This document shows positions 12,610-24,335 of a stretch of 64,000 nt of DNA, one piece after another. Both the position numbers and the translations under genes were made by a program. The notes under the pieces are model-generated. The model had not been told where the DNA came from and did not search any database. It saw nothing but the letters and a program-made list of their open reading frames with translations. The stretch spans positions 118,473,148 to 118,537,147 of the forward strand of contig JBCFYV010000012.1 in assembly GCA_039000515.1 (NCBI GenBank). Direction: 5' to 3'. This DNA comes from Timema cristinae (Eukaryota; Arthropoda; Insecta; Phasmatodea; Timematidae). Each line of letters starts with the position of its first letter. Position 1 is the stretch's first letter.

Positions 12610-12930
12610 TTTACACGACAAAAAGGTACATCCAGCTGCTTGTGACACCAGCCAAAGGCCCCTGTCCATCACGTCGTCTTCTTGGCCCACACAGATGCCT
12701 TGCTCTTGGCTCGCGTAGGCGCGGACGGTGATGTCAACAGGTCGCCGAGTGAAACCCACGTCACGTTCGTCACGCTCTTGGCAATGGAGGGTAGGGGCCG
12801 GCCCCTGTGGGGGAATGAGTAGGGGAGGGGGGGGGGGCGATCATGCACTTGACGTGCGGGCCTGGTTGAAACAAACACTTGGATCGGCACCAAAATATCG
12901 CACACGCGTGGATTATTTTTAAAGAATCTG
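12610..12930. other. GC-rich block with overlapping open frames, unassigned
   Basis: About 300 bp of high GC and CpG between the 26-bp array and a SINE. Both strands are open: minus frames give RRPVDITVRAYASQEQGICV and, in another frame, NVTWVSLGDLLTSPSAPTRA. Neither has convincing splice sites or a family I know. It could be an isolated exon, an old insertion or a regulatory island. Confidence 0.3.
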
Positions 12931-12992
12931 CGTCACGCGCGCTTTGGTCTCACTGTTTGTTTCTGACTTTATTGTACCTTTTTGTTATCACC

Positions 12993-13240
12993 AGGTTTCA
13001 CTGCCCTTTCGGGTTATATACATATGTGCTGATTACGTTAATGTGTAAAGGATGAGGAAGGTGGAATTTAAAGGAAGTGTAGCTTCATTTACGTGGAGGG
13101 AGAATGGAAAACAATTTCAGAAAAAAAAAAATACTTAGTACACCCGACCTGTATTCGAACATCGAATTGCGCGTTGTCAAAAGTCCGGTATATTGCAAGA
13201 GTGACGCCTTAAGATCGTTCCACCACCAGAGCAGGCTGGT
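12993..13240 (-). mobile_element. Family L SINE
   Basis: Reversed end CTTTCGGGTTATATACATAT, body with ACGTGGAGGGAGAATGGAAA, reversed B box CCCGACCTGTATTCGAAC and head GACGCCTTAAGATCG. Confidence 0.65.
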
Positions 13241-14189
13241 ATCAGTAATAAAACACAATGTGGTCGTTAATTAAACCTTCCGCCACAGAAAAAGTGACTT
13301 TTATTAGACATAGAGATAGAGAGAGAGGGAATGTGAAGTCGATGGAACTATTAATCCTCCCCCCTCTCTCTTCATGATTGACCTTGGAGTAACTACACTC
13401 CATCCAGTGTAGGAGTGGTGGTGGGTGTCAGCTAGCAAAAGCTAACATATATAATCTCATGTATCCTTTCGCCAAACAATAATACGGTAAAATTAATTTA
13501 ATTTGTAGTCCAAGAGCTATCTAAAAAAAAAAATCAACAAATCCAAAATTCGAGTTAACCATTTTACTTAGTATTTACACAGCTAGTACTTAATAAATCA
13601 ATAATATCAAAATTTGCTACATATAAACACATATTTTATAATGTAAATGCTCTTTAAAACCCCCACACACACAATCTAAACTTACATGAAAAAAACCAGA
13701 AAAAATTGAACACAAAATATTAAACCCTGGAAAAAAATACCATACAAAAATTGCAGTTTTTGTCATTAGTTTAGAAAAAATTAGTTATCTTGGTTTGTTG
13801 TAATTTTCTTATTTTGACGCAGTAAATAAAATCTTTAAGTTCACTGATTGCGTTAAAAATGTTGTCTTTAACGTCTGGTTGGGATTCAGAGAGTGTTCTC
13901 AAGTTTTCAATTATTTTAAGTTCTTCAGCAACGGATGTTATTAGTTCTTCTGCCTGATATATGTGCTCTCTTCTTCATCGGAGGATTCTTGGATATTTTT
14001 TGTTATTCAATTCATCAAGATTCTGTCAGCGTTCCACCGTCGTTAAGTTAGCTTTGAAATGGGTAAGAAATTAAAAAAAAATAACAATGTAAATAGGCTT
14101 AGAATTATCGAAATATTTCCTTTTAAAATTCGAATTAAGTGTTATTTTTGTATAATTGATATGGATAGGAATTCTATAGCGCATTAAGG
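13241..14189. other. AT-rich intergenic sequence
   Basis: No ORF, repeat or RNA recognised. Confidence 0.5.
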
Positions 14190-14480
14190 TTGGTTAGGTA
14201 GCCTGATGGTATAGAGGTAAGGTGTTGGACTTCTGTACTGAAGTCCAGGTTCAATCCTCAGTCCCAGCACGGATTTATCTGATAGCCAAACCCTTCCTTC
14301 ACCTCTGACAAGACGTGTATTAATCACAACTTGTGAATGTGGGGAATGCCAGGCCTCCACCGTGGTTCGGATTCCACGTTAAACTGTAGGTCCTTCATTC
14401 CATCTCACAATCACCCTACCATTACACAATAGCGTAAGTGCGTATGACCCGAATGGGTAGTAAGACGCGGTGCTAATAAT
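14190..14480 (+). mobile_element. tRNA-derived SINE, third family (copy 1)
   Basis: Head TAGCCTGATGGTATAGAGG ... AGTCCAGGTTCAATCCTCAG (A and B boxes), then a body with GGCCTCCACCGTGGTTCGGA and ATTCCACGTTAAACTGTAGG. It ends like family L (GTAAGACGCGGTGCTAA plus TAA repeats). Confidence 0.75.
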
Positions 14481-14500
14481 AATAATAATAATAATAATAA

Positions 14501-14740
14501 TAGTACCGCGTCTTACTACCCGTTCGGTTATGCGCTTATTTATTAATTACGGTAATTGTTTTAGGAATTAGGGAAGCTATATTTATAGAAAGTGTAACCG
14601 CATTCGCGTGGAGGAAGAGTAGAAAACTATTTTGGGGAAAAAAACCAGTACATCCGATCAAGATTAAAACCGTGATTTCCCCGTCATCCAGTCTATTGCG
14701 AGAGTAGCGTCTTAGACCATGCGGCCACTGAATCAGGTTT
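14501..14740 (-). mobile_element. Family L SINE, tail-to-tail with the preceding SINE
   Basis: Reversed end AGTACCGCGTCTTACTACCC, body, and head CGTCTTAGACCATGCGGCCA. It shares the TAA tract at 14473-14501 with the plus-strand SINE before it. Confidence 0.75.
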
Positions 14741-14821
14741 ATCCCTTGAATTAAACCACCAATAACTATTCTGTGAAACGTAATGTTAAAAAATATGATA
14801 ATGAATCAGATATATAGGTAA

Positions 14822-15062
14822 CCCGCACCAGCGGACATGTGGTATGAATTTCAGTTTCATTTAATTTGGTTTGCCATTCATGGGAAGGTCGGAGTTCAAA
14901 ACCCTGCCGGAGGTATTTTTAGTGGGTTTATTTCCACACTAAATGGCTTCCCTCTCTACCTCTACGCAAACTCGGGTAAATATGATCTTTGTTGTACTTT
15001 TCTCATCCCTTCTTTATCACAGCTGCCAGATTCGTATAGCCAGGACGGGTAGTAAGACGCAT
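14822..15062 (+). mobile_element. Family L SINE
   Basis: Head CACCAGCGGACATGTGGTATG, GGTCGGAGTTCAAAACCCTG, body, and end CAGGACGGGTAGTAAGACGC. Confidence 0.65.
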
Positions 15063-15127
15063 AGATATGTGATTATAATTTTGTACTTGACCATACACTG
15101 TCATGTCGGCCTGAAAGAGCAATGAGG

Positions 15128-17270
15128 ACACTTCAGCGACATATAGTTTCCTCTGCTACTTCAGTGACATATTATAGCTTCCTCTGCCACTTCAGTGACA
15201 TATTATAGTTTCCTCTGCCACTTCAGCGACATATTATAGTTTCCTCTGCCACTTCAGCGACATATTATAGTTTCCTCTACCATTTCAGCGACATATTATA
15301 GTTTCCTCTGCCACTTCAGTGACATATTATAGTTTCCTCTGCCACTTCAGCGACATATTATAGTTTCCTCTGCCACTTCAGCGACATATTATAGTTTCCT
15401 CTGCCACTTCAGTGACATATTATAGTTTCCTCTGCCACTTCAGTGACATATTATAGTTTCCTCTGCCACTTCAGCGACATATTATAGTTTCCTCTGCCAC
15501 TTCAGTGACATATTATAGTTTCCTCTACCACTTCAGTGACATATTATAGTTTCCTCTGCCACTTTAGTGACATATTATAGTTTCCTCTGCCACTTCAGCG
15601 ACATATTATAGTTTCCTCTGCCACTTCAGTGACATATTATAGTTTCCTCTGCCACTTCAGTGACATATTATAGTTTCCTCTACCACTTCAGTGACATATT
15701 ATAGTTTCCTCTGCCACTTTAGTGACATATTATAGTTTCCTCTGCCACTTCAGCGACATATTATAGTTTCCTCTGCCACTTCAGCGACATATTATAGTTT
15801 CCTCTGCCACTTCAGTGACATATTATAGTTTCCTCTACCACTTCAGTGACATATTATAGTTTCCTCTACCACTTCAGTGACATATTATAGTTTCCTCTGC
15901 CACTTCAGTGACATATTATAGTTTCCTCTGCCACTTCAGCGACATATTATAGTTTCCTCTGCCACTTCAGTGACATATTATAGTTTCCTCTACCACTTCA
16001 GTGACATATTATAGTTTCCTCTGCCACTTCAGTGACATATTATAGTTTCCTCTGCCACTTCAGCGACATATTATAGTTTCCTCTACCACTTCAGCGACAT
16101 ATTATAGTTTCCCCTGCCACTTCAGTGACATATTATAGTTTCCTCTGCCACTTCAGCGACATATTATAGTTTCCTCTGCCACTTCAGTGACATATTATAG
16201 TTTCCTCTACCACTTCAGTGACATATTATAGTTTCCTCTGCCACTTCAGTGACATATTATAGTTTCCTCTGCCACTTCAGCGACATATTATAGTTTCCTC
16301 TGCCACTTCAGTGACATATTATAGTTTCCTCTGCCACTTCAGTGACATATTATAGTTTCCTCTACCACTTCAGTGACATATTATAGTTTCCTCTGCCACT
16401 TTAGTGACATATTATAGTTTCCTCTGCCACTTCAGCGACATATTATAGTTTCCTCTGCCACTTCAGCGACATATTATAGTTTCCTCTGCCACTTCAGTGA
16501 CATATTATAGTTTCCTCTACCACTTCAGTGACATATTATAGTTTCCTCTGCCACTTTAGTGACATATTATAGTTTCCTCTGCCACTTCAGCGACATATTA
16601 TAGTTTCCTCTGCCACTTCAGTGACATATTATAGTTTCCTCTGCCACTTCAGTGACATATTATAGTTTCCTCTGCCACTTCAGCGACATATTATAGTTTC
16701 CTCTGCCACTTCAGCGACATATTATAGTTTCCTCTACCATTTCAGCGACATATTATAGTTTCCTCTGCCACTTCAGTGACATATTATAGTTTCCTCTGCC
16801 ACTTCAGCGACATATTATAGTTTCCTCTGCCACTTCAGCGACATATTATAGTTTCCTCTGCCACTTCAGCGACATATTATAGTTTCCTCTGCCACTTCAG
16901 CGACATATTATAGTTTCCTCTGCCACTTCAGCGACATATTATAGTTTCCTCTTCCACTTCAGCGACATATTATAGTTTCCTCTTCCACTTCAGCGACATA
17001 TTATAGTTTCCCCTGCCACTTCAGTGACATATTATAGTTTCCTCTGCCACTTCAGCGACATATTATAGTTTCCTCTGCCACTTCAGTGACATATTATAGT
17101 TTCCTCTGCCACTTCAGCGACATATAGTTTCCTCTGCCACTTCAGTGACATATTATAGTTTCCTCTGCCACTTCAGCGACATATTATAGTTTCCTATGCC
17201 ACTTCAGTGACATATTATAGTTTCCTCTGCCACTTCAGCGACATATTATAGTTTCCTCTGCCACTTCAAA
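15128..17270 (+). repeat. 31-bp minisatellite, about 69 units
   Basis: Unit CACTTCAGTGACATATTATA, GTTTCCTCTGC. Most variation sits at three two-state sites (CAG[T/C]GAC, CTCT[G/A]CC, ACTT[C/T]AG). The combination CTACC...CTTTAG recurs at 155 bp (five units), showing block duplication. Confidence 0.97.
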
Positions 17271-18057
17271 CCAACTGCAACGATTACTATCTTGTTAAAG
17301 GAGAGGTCGTAATAGGGGAGGTATTTAACGCGAACTTTCTAAACATAAGGTTGTGTCACAACACTAGGGTACAGTGGTGCACACCAATAGGGTGACTTTA
17401 CCCCCACCCCCTTCCCATCGTCTCCTTCCATTTTCTTAAGATTCCAAGTAATATCAATAGTACGTTGCCTTACCTGTGACGTCACGGCAAGTCCAGATAG
17501 GATTTCTCATGTTAATGTATTTAACGTTTTATTTGGAGAGTTTATAACATCGAAATAAAAACAATAAATTCTTAAATAATTATATAAATAATCTTACATT
17601 GCCACACAAAAAAAAAATCTTGAAGTAGTTTTGTAATCTTTTGTTTTTTTAATCGTCTTCGACTCAGGTTATTTGGTTTATTCATGAAAATGTCCTGTAG
17701 GAATCGTCCTGTCAGGATGTAGATTTAAAAAAAGCCCCTGGTAGCAATATGTCAATCTAGAGTAGGAAACAAGGAAAAGGTAATTTTGAAATGTAAGCCA
17801 ATGCTGTCCATGTTAAACTAGTGTCGTGAGTGTGTATACTCGTCAGTGGAAGAGGGGAAGTGCTATCAGCAGGTAAACAAGAGATCTCGCTCGGTGAACT
17901 GCTAAATTTTCCTCTCTCTTTTTATATTTCGTACATTTGCGTCTGAGAGTAAGAGTGCTTAATAAGAGTGCGTCAAGCCAAGATGAAACCCGCTTCCTAA
18001 AAATAGCTTTCAATTCACCCAAGTAAGCGACGTCGTTAAACCATATTAAGTACAATT
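17271..18057. other. Intergenic, nothing recognised
   Basis: AT-rich. A 70-codon minus frame at 17843-18055 shows no features. Confidence 0.5.
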
Positions 18058-18306
18058 ACCCGCTTCAGTGGCCGAATGGTCCGAGGTGTCACTCTCGTGT
18101 TATACAGGCATGTAGGCGACGGGGAGGTCTGGGTTCAAATCCCGGTGGGGTCTACTGAGGGTGGTTTTACCTAAATGGTTTCCCACTTTCTTTCCACGCA
18201 AATGCGAGTATATTATCTCTAAAATGCTTCTTTCTTCACTCCTGCCCCACAAGAGTAAATATCATATATGCGTATAGCATGAACAAGTAATAGGACGCAG
18301 TGATTA
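18058..18306 (+). mobile_element. Family L SINE, best tRNA head
   Basis: CAGTGGCCGAATGGTCCGAGG (tRNA-Leu-like A box) and GGTCTGGGTTCAAATCCCGG (B box), separated by a long variable region. Body and AGGACGCAGTG end are present. This is the clearest evidence for the tRNA origin. Confidence 0.8.
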
Positions 18307-18390
18307 AAAAAAAAGTACAACTAGAATATAAAGATGAATTAAATAGCCAGGCTATTATAATTGTTAGTTACGTTGTCTATTAAATCCATT

Positions 18391-18655
18391 ATGATATGCG
18401 CATTCGTACAGTTGTCATTGTACTACAAGTCTTCACAAATCAAAGATGGCTGCGTTATCTGATAGCTCGTGATCTTAATTGATCACTAATATGTAGCTGA
18501 CGATTTCCACACGTTCATCACAGACTCTGCCTTAAAATACGAGTGAAGAATGGCACTGAGCATGGGGGCGACTCTTGAACATCTCAAAACATTACTGAAG
18601 GTCCGGGGTTCGATTCTCATGTCAAGGTGTTATTTTTCAATTTAAAGAATATATA
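18391..18655 (+). mobile_element. tRNA-like foldback family, right half
   Basis: Contains GATATGCGCATTCGTACAG, a single TTGTCATTGTAC motif, the CAGACTCTGCCTTAAAATAC segment and a decayed tRNA-like end. It is colinear with 53787-54490. Confidence 0.65.
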
Positions 18656-18733
18656 ATATAAAGCATTAACGGATATGTCAAACGCAGAGCTTCTCAAACC
18701 TTTTTGGAACCACGACAAATATTAGAACGACCC

Positions 18734-19564
18734 CAGTGGCGGCTCGTAGCTAAAATTAGTGGGGGTGCTGCTCCAGAATTTTTTTTTCCTTTGTTTTAAA
18801 ATTGTGTAAAAGGAAAAACACATGTATAAAAAGAAAATTTATTCAGGAACTTGATAAAATCTTAACAAAAAATGACTTTCTTACTTACTTTAACTTAAAT
18901 TGTTACAGTTTAAGCTTGATCTATTCATTTAAAAATTAAATCCATTCTTCTGGTTTTAATTTGTGCAAAAAGTTCAATAATTTTCTCCTTGATCCCTGAA
19001 TGACAATTGAGGAAATTTTTCTCTATTGATAGTACTTACTGCAAACGCATTTAGTCTTTCTGTTAAATAAAAGAACCGAAAAAATAATTAATCAAATAGA
19101 ATAGCTGTAAGCAGAATAATAATCTAATCCTACACTCTTCTACACTTTATCACATTCAAAAATATGGTACACAGTTTTTAAGCACAACACACGCTGAGTA
19201 AAAAAAACTCCTTCCACCAGCACGCCAGAGCCGGCACTGCGAAAGCAACAGTGCTCTCTCTACCTGGCAGTCTCACCTTCCTCCCCACCCCCTCCTATGT
19301 GCGCATGCGCACAACAGTCAAACACCACGTCGCTGGCACTGTGAAGCGCATAGTTCTATACAAAGATTTTTGTATCTTTTTCATAAACTTGGGTATGGCT
19401 ACTGAAGTACTGACATTAAGCTTAAGAAATATATATATATTGTACTACAAAAATAAATGAAGAATTAAAGAAAAAAGGACTCAATATATTAAATGTTATC
19501 GATAATATCAAGTGGAGATATGGGGTGCTGCAGTTCCGCAGTGCCTATACACGAGCCACCACTG
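18734..19564. mobile_element. Non-autonomous hAT-like element
   Basis: Ends CAGTGGCGGCTCGT and ACGAGCCACCACTG are inverted (one extra base). Flanks AACGACCC (18726-18733) and AACGACAC (19565-19572) form a 7/8 target duplication of hAT length. The 831-bp interior has no transposase; the only open frame is a short uninformative one at 19251-19460. Ends of the CAGTGGCGG type are known from hAT elements. Confidence 0.75.
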
Positions 19565-19630
19565 AACGACACCCTAACGCCCACTTAACTTTTATGGACA
19601 TGACGGGTTGAAGAGGGGAAGGATTTTTGT

Positions 19631-19885
19631 TAGCACCGCGTCCTAACACCTGTTAGGGGTGTACGCGCATATGCATTCAATTACGTTGAGTCGTTAGGTT
19701 AAATTTAGAGGAAATGTATCCACATATGTGTGTAGAAAGAAAGAGTGAAAATCCACTGCGAGAAAAAAATACCATCCTCAGTACAACCGATCGGAATTCG
19801 AGCCCCAATCTCCTCCATTATCACCAATCCCAATATATGATGAGAGTGACGTCTTAGACCACACGGTCACTGAACTGGGTAACGG
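19631..19885 (-). mobile_element. Family L SINE
   Basis: Reversed end TAGCACCGCGTCCTAACACC, B box CGATCGGAATTCGAGCC and head CTTAGACCACACGGTCACTG. Confidence 0.7.
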
Positions 19886-20089
19886 GAAAGTAAGATCTGT
19901 CACAACCAAGATACCTGTAAGGCAATATGCCCTGTTGTACCAGTGGAGGGTGACCGGACCACTGAGCTGTCAGGTAATCGTGACTTCTGTCAAGATATGA
20001 ATACCAATGAGGTGGAATGGGACCACCATCTGTGCGTCTTCCTCTTCTGTCGTGGGAACTTGACTTTCACCTAGAACAACGAGCTCTTT

Positions 20090-22553
20090 ACCTTGGGGAC
20101 TCCATGTAGGGACATTAGTCGGGCGGGTTGCTTGGTTAGTGTGCTAGACTACGTCTCCTGGGGACTCCATGTAGGTACATTAGTCGGGAGGATTGCTTGG
20201 TTAGTGTGCTAGACTACGTCTCCTGGGGACTCCATGTAGGGACATTAGTCGGGAGGGTTGCTTGGTTAGTGTACTAGACTATGTCTCCTGGGGACTCCAT
20301 GTAGGGACATTAGTTGGGAGGGTTGCTTGGTTAGTGTACTAGACTATGTCTTCTGGGGACTCCATGTAGGGACATTAGTTGGGAGGGTTGCTTGGTTAGT
20401 GTACTAGACTACGTCTCCTGGGGACTCCATGTAGGGACATTAGTTGGGAGGGTTGCTTGGTTAGTGTACTAGACTATGTCTTCTGGGGACTCCATGTAGG
20501 GACATTAGTCGGGAGGGTTGCTTGGTTTGTATGCTAGACTACGTCTCCTGGGGACTCCATGTAGGGACATTAGTTGGGAGGGTTGCTTGGTTAGTGTACT
20601 AGACTATGTCTCCTGGGGACTCTATGTAGGGACATTAGCTGGGAGGTTGCTTGGTTAGTGTACTAGACTATGTCTCCAGGGGACTCCATGTAGGGACATT
20701 AGTTTGGAGGGTTGCTTGGTTAGTGTACTAGACTATGTCTCCTGGGGACTCCATGTAGGGACATTAGTCGGGAGGGTTGCTTGGTTAGTGTACTAGACTA
20801 TGTCTCCTGGGGACTCCATGTAGGGACATTAGTTGGGAGGGTTGCTTGGTTAGTGTACTAGACTATGTCTCCTGGGGACTCCATGTAGGGACATTAGCTG
20901 GGAGGGTTGCTTGGTTTGTATGCTAGACTACGTCTCCTGGGGACTCCATGTAGGGACATTAGTTGGGAGGGTTGCTTGGTTAGTGTACTAGACTATGTCT
21001 CCTGGGGACTCCATGTAGGGACATTAGTTGGGAGGGTTGCTTGGTTAGTGTACTAGACTACGTCTCCTGGGGACTCCATGTAGGGACATTAGCTGGGAGG
21101 GTTGCTTGGTTTGTATGCTAGACTATGTCTCCTGGGGACTCCATGTAGGGACATTAGTCGGGAGGGTTGCTTGGTTTGTATGCTAGACTATGTCTCCTGG
21201 GGACTCCATGTAGGGACATTAGTCGGGAGGGTTGCTTGGTTAGTGTACTAGACTACGTCTCCTGGGGACTCCATGTAGGGACATTAGCTGGGAGGGTTGC
21301 TTGGTTTGTGTACTAGACTACGTCTCCTGGGGACTCCATGTAGGGACATTAGTCAGGAGGGTTGCTTGGTTAGTGTACTAGACTATGTCTCCTGGGGACT
21401 CCATGTAGGGACATTAGCTGGGAGGGTTGCTTGGTTTGTGTACTAGACTACGTCTCCTGGGGACTCCATGTAGGGACATTAGCTGGGAGGGTTGCTTGGT
21501 TTGTGTACTAGACTACGTCTCCTGGGGACTCCATGTAGGGACATTAGTCGGGAGGGTTGCTTGGTTAGTGTACTAGACTATGTCTCCTGGGGACTCCATG
21601 TAGGGACATTAGTCGGGAGGGTTGCTTGGTTAGTGTACTAGACTATGTCTCCTGGGGACTCCATGTAGGGACATTAGTTGGGAGGGTTGCTTGGTTTGTA
21701 TGCTAGACTACGTCTCCTGGGGACTCTATGTAGGGACACTAGCTGGGAGGGTTGCTTGGTTAGTGTACTAGACTACGTCTCCTGGGGACTCCATGTAGGG
21801 ACATTAGTCGGGAGGGTTGCTTGGTTAGTGTACTAGACTATGTCTCCTGGGGACTCCATGTAGGGACATTAGTTGGGAGGGTTGCTTGGTTAGTGTACTA
21901 GACTATGTCTCCAGGGGACTCCTTGTAGGGACATTAGTCGGGAGGGTTGCTTGGTTAGTGTACTAGACTATGTCTCCTGGGGACTCCATGTAGGGACATT
22001 AGTTGGGAGGGTTGCTTGGTTTGTATGCTAGACTACGTCTCCTGGGGACTCTATGTAGGGACACTAGCTGGGAGGGTTGCTTGGTTAGTGTACTAGACTA
22101 CGTCTCCTGGGGACTCCATGTAGGGACATTAGTCGGGAGGGTTGCTTGGTTAGTGTACTAGACTATGTCTCCTGGGGACTCCATGTAGGGACATTAGTTG
22201 GGAGGGTTGCTTGGTTAGTGTACTAGACTATGTCTCCAGGGGACTCCATGTAGGGACATTAGTCGGGAGGGTTGCTTGGTTAGTGTACTAGACTACGTCT
22301 CCTGGGGACTCCATGTAGGGACATTAGTCGGGAGGGTTGCTTGGTTTGTATGCTAGACTACGTCTCCTGGGGACTCCATGTAGGACATTAGCTGGGAGGG
22401 TTGCTTGGTTAGTGTACTAGACTACGTCTCCTGGGGACTCCATGTAGGGACATTAGTCGGGAGGGTTGCTTGGTTTGTATGCTAGACTACGTCTCCTGGG
22501 GACTCTATGTAGGGACACTAGCTGGGAGGGTTGCTTGGTTTGTGTGCTAGACT
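20090..22553 (+). repeat. 65-bp minisatellite, about 38 units
   Basis: Unit CTCCTGGGGACTCCATGTAG, GGACATTAGTCGGGAGGGTT, GCTTGGTTAGTGTACTAGAC, TATGT. Variants (TTTGTATGCTAGACTACG, GACACTAGCTGG) recur in blocks, indicating higher-order amplification. Confidence 0.97.
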
Positions 22554-23014
22554 ATATCAAATCTTACTGTAATATTTAAGCACTCATTTTATATGTTAAA
22601 CATTTTAAAACCTCATATCGATTCAACTTCAATTTTGATATAATCGATTCTTTGACTGTCACGCGAGCGAAATGGATGGCTCAGCCCACATAGGCTGTGT
22701 TTGATTACTATTACGTCATCTGACCCGCCTGGAGGTTTAGCTCCTCGCTGTAACAACGGCACAAGTCCACGTGGGTCCCAAGGTCGTATGGGTGGAAACG
22801 ATTTACTTGAGGAGGGGGAGGGGGGGAGTTTGCATTTTTAAATGTCCTCCCATTATGAGGCTTGGCGGGGCTGAATAGGTTTCTGTGTACACGGTACGAA
22901 GAGGTCGTCATACAGTCTTTTTAAATTACTGTTTTTACTTTGCGATGTGAGGTGGAATGTGTTAGAGCAAATCCCTCATCTCAAGTTTTTTTTTAATTAC
23001 TATCTGAGTCTAAA

Positions 23015-23480
23015 TTCTCCCAAGGACTTTAACACCAGAAACATTGTCAAACGAGTCACAATAAAGGGCACGCATGTGGGTTTCCAAATAGAGGGGCGGG
23101 GGGGGGGGGGAGATTGTAGTCCCATCTGCTGGGGGTGTTGCAGCGCCCCCCCGCCCCCTCTTCCTTTTCCCAGAGAAAAAATTTCAGGAATTTAACCTTG
23201 TGGGAGGGAATTTTAGATCATCTGAACATAATTCTGAGCTATGAGTTTTAAAAGCCAATTTTCGCAACAACAACAAAAAGTTTCTGAAAAATTAGCAAAA
23301 ATGCTAAGGGGTTGAAGACGCCCTTATCCCTCACTTATGGGCACCCATGATTATAATAAAGTACGGTAATAACAAAGATTACAGTTCTTTTTTCAAATTC
23401 ACGTATCGACAACAGCGCTTGGTGGTTGAACGTGTCACTAACGTTGGGTCTGCTGTAGACCTGACATTTTAATACTTTAA
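23015..23480 (+). repeat. Dispersed repeat R, copy with an insertion
   Basis: TTTAACACCAGAAACATTGTC ... GATTACAGTTC ... CACGTATCGACAACAGCGCT ... GTGTCACTAACGTTGGGTC, shared with 50230-50460. About 250 bp of G/C-rich sequence sits in the middle of this copy. Confidence 0.7.
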
Positions 23481-23514
23481 TTATATACATATATATATAC
23501 ACACACACACAAAA

Positions 23515-23750
23515 CCATCTCTGTGGCGTAGTTAGCTAACGTGCTAGTTTCGTGTTGAGCTAGACTGCCGATGACAGGGAAATCGTGGTTCGAATCCCGG
23601 TCGGATCTACTGAGGGTGGTTTATCCTACATGGTTTTCCACTATCTACACACGCAAATGCTGTTACACTTCCTCTGAAATGCACCTTCCTTATCCCTATC
23701 AAATTAGCTTAATTAGTACATATGAGTATAGCCTGAGCAGGTAGTAAGAA
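23515..23750 (+). mobile_element. Family L SINE
   Basis: Head TGTGGCGTAGTTAGCTAACG, B box CGTGGTTCGAATCCCGGTCG, body, and end GAGCAGGTAGTAAGAA. Confidence 0.75.
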
Positions 23751-23879
23751 ATTAAATAATTAAATATCTAAGTTTTCCCGGGGAAAAAATAGTTCCGAAA
23801 CGGAAAATTTTCCTAAAGAAATTAAGGGTAAATTTTCAAACAGGAACATTTTTCCGTCTCACATCTCTAGATCTAAGCC

Positions 23880-24190
23880 GATGTTCTTTAGCACGCGGTG
23901 TGGACGCGGCCTTAGACGTGACCAAATTTAGCGGCCATGTGGGCCTGTGATATAGAGGCTCTGTGCGCTGATATGAGAGGTCTTAACAGTGGAGGAGCGT
24001 TGTGGGGGAACGGGGGGCTGCAGCTCCATAGCCAGCCGGCACACACGCCGAGATCTCCAGACCCGAAAGTAAGGGGGGAGGGGGGGAGACCTTGGAGAAA
24101 ACTCCGCAATCGGTCACAAGATGGCGCACAAGTAACCGCACGCAGATGCGGAGTAAATGGCAACCTTTAGACCTTGCTAAGGTTCTGACA
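23880..24190 (+). promoter_or_regulatory. GC-rich, CpG-containing segment upstream of gene 1
   Basis: About 300 bp of markedly higher GC than the flanks, with several CpGs and an AAGATGGCGC motif near 24118-24127, just upstream of the 33-bp repeat and the gene 1 start exon. It could be the proximal promoter or 5' UTR of gene 1. Short open frames exist on both strands but none looks like a protein. Confidence 0.3.
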
Positions 24191-24335
24191 CTAGGGTGGA
24201 GTGGACTCAATCACCTTGACATGATTCTGTGAATGACCTCATTTTGAAAACACATATGATAAATGTCGGCGTGCATGGTTATTAAAGGATTTAGTACATT
24301 ATATTGTAAAACAAAAATATATATTATCTTGTTTT

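Noticed and set aside
15128..17270. CRISPR-like regular repeats (also at 20-22.5 and 60.4-62.7 kb)
   Set aside because: The units are contiguous without unique spacers and the context is eukaryotic. They are minisatellites.
23097..23160. Poly-G/poly-C stretch as an assembly gap marker or contamination
   Set aside because: The flanks continue a dispersed repeat on both sides, so a natural insertion is more likely.
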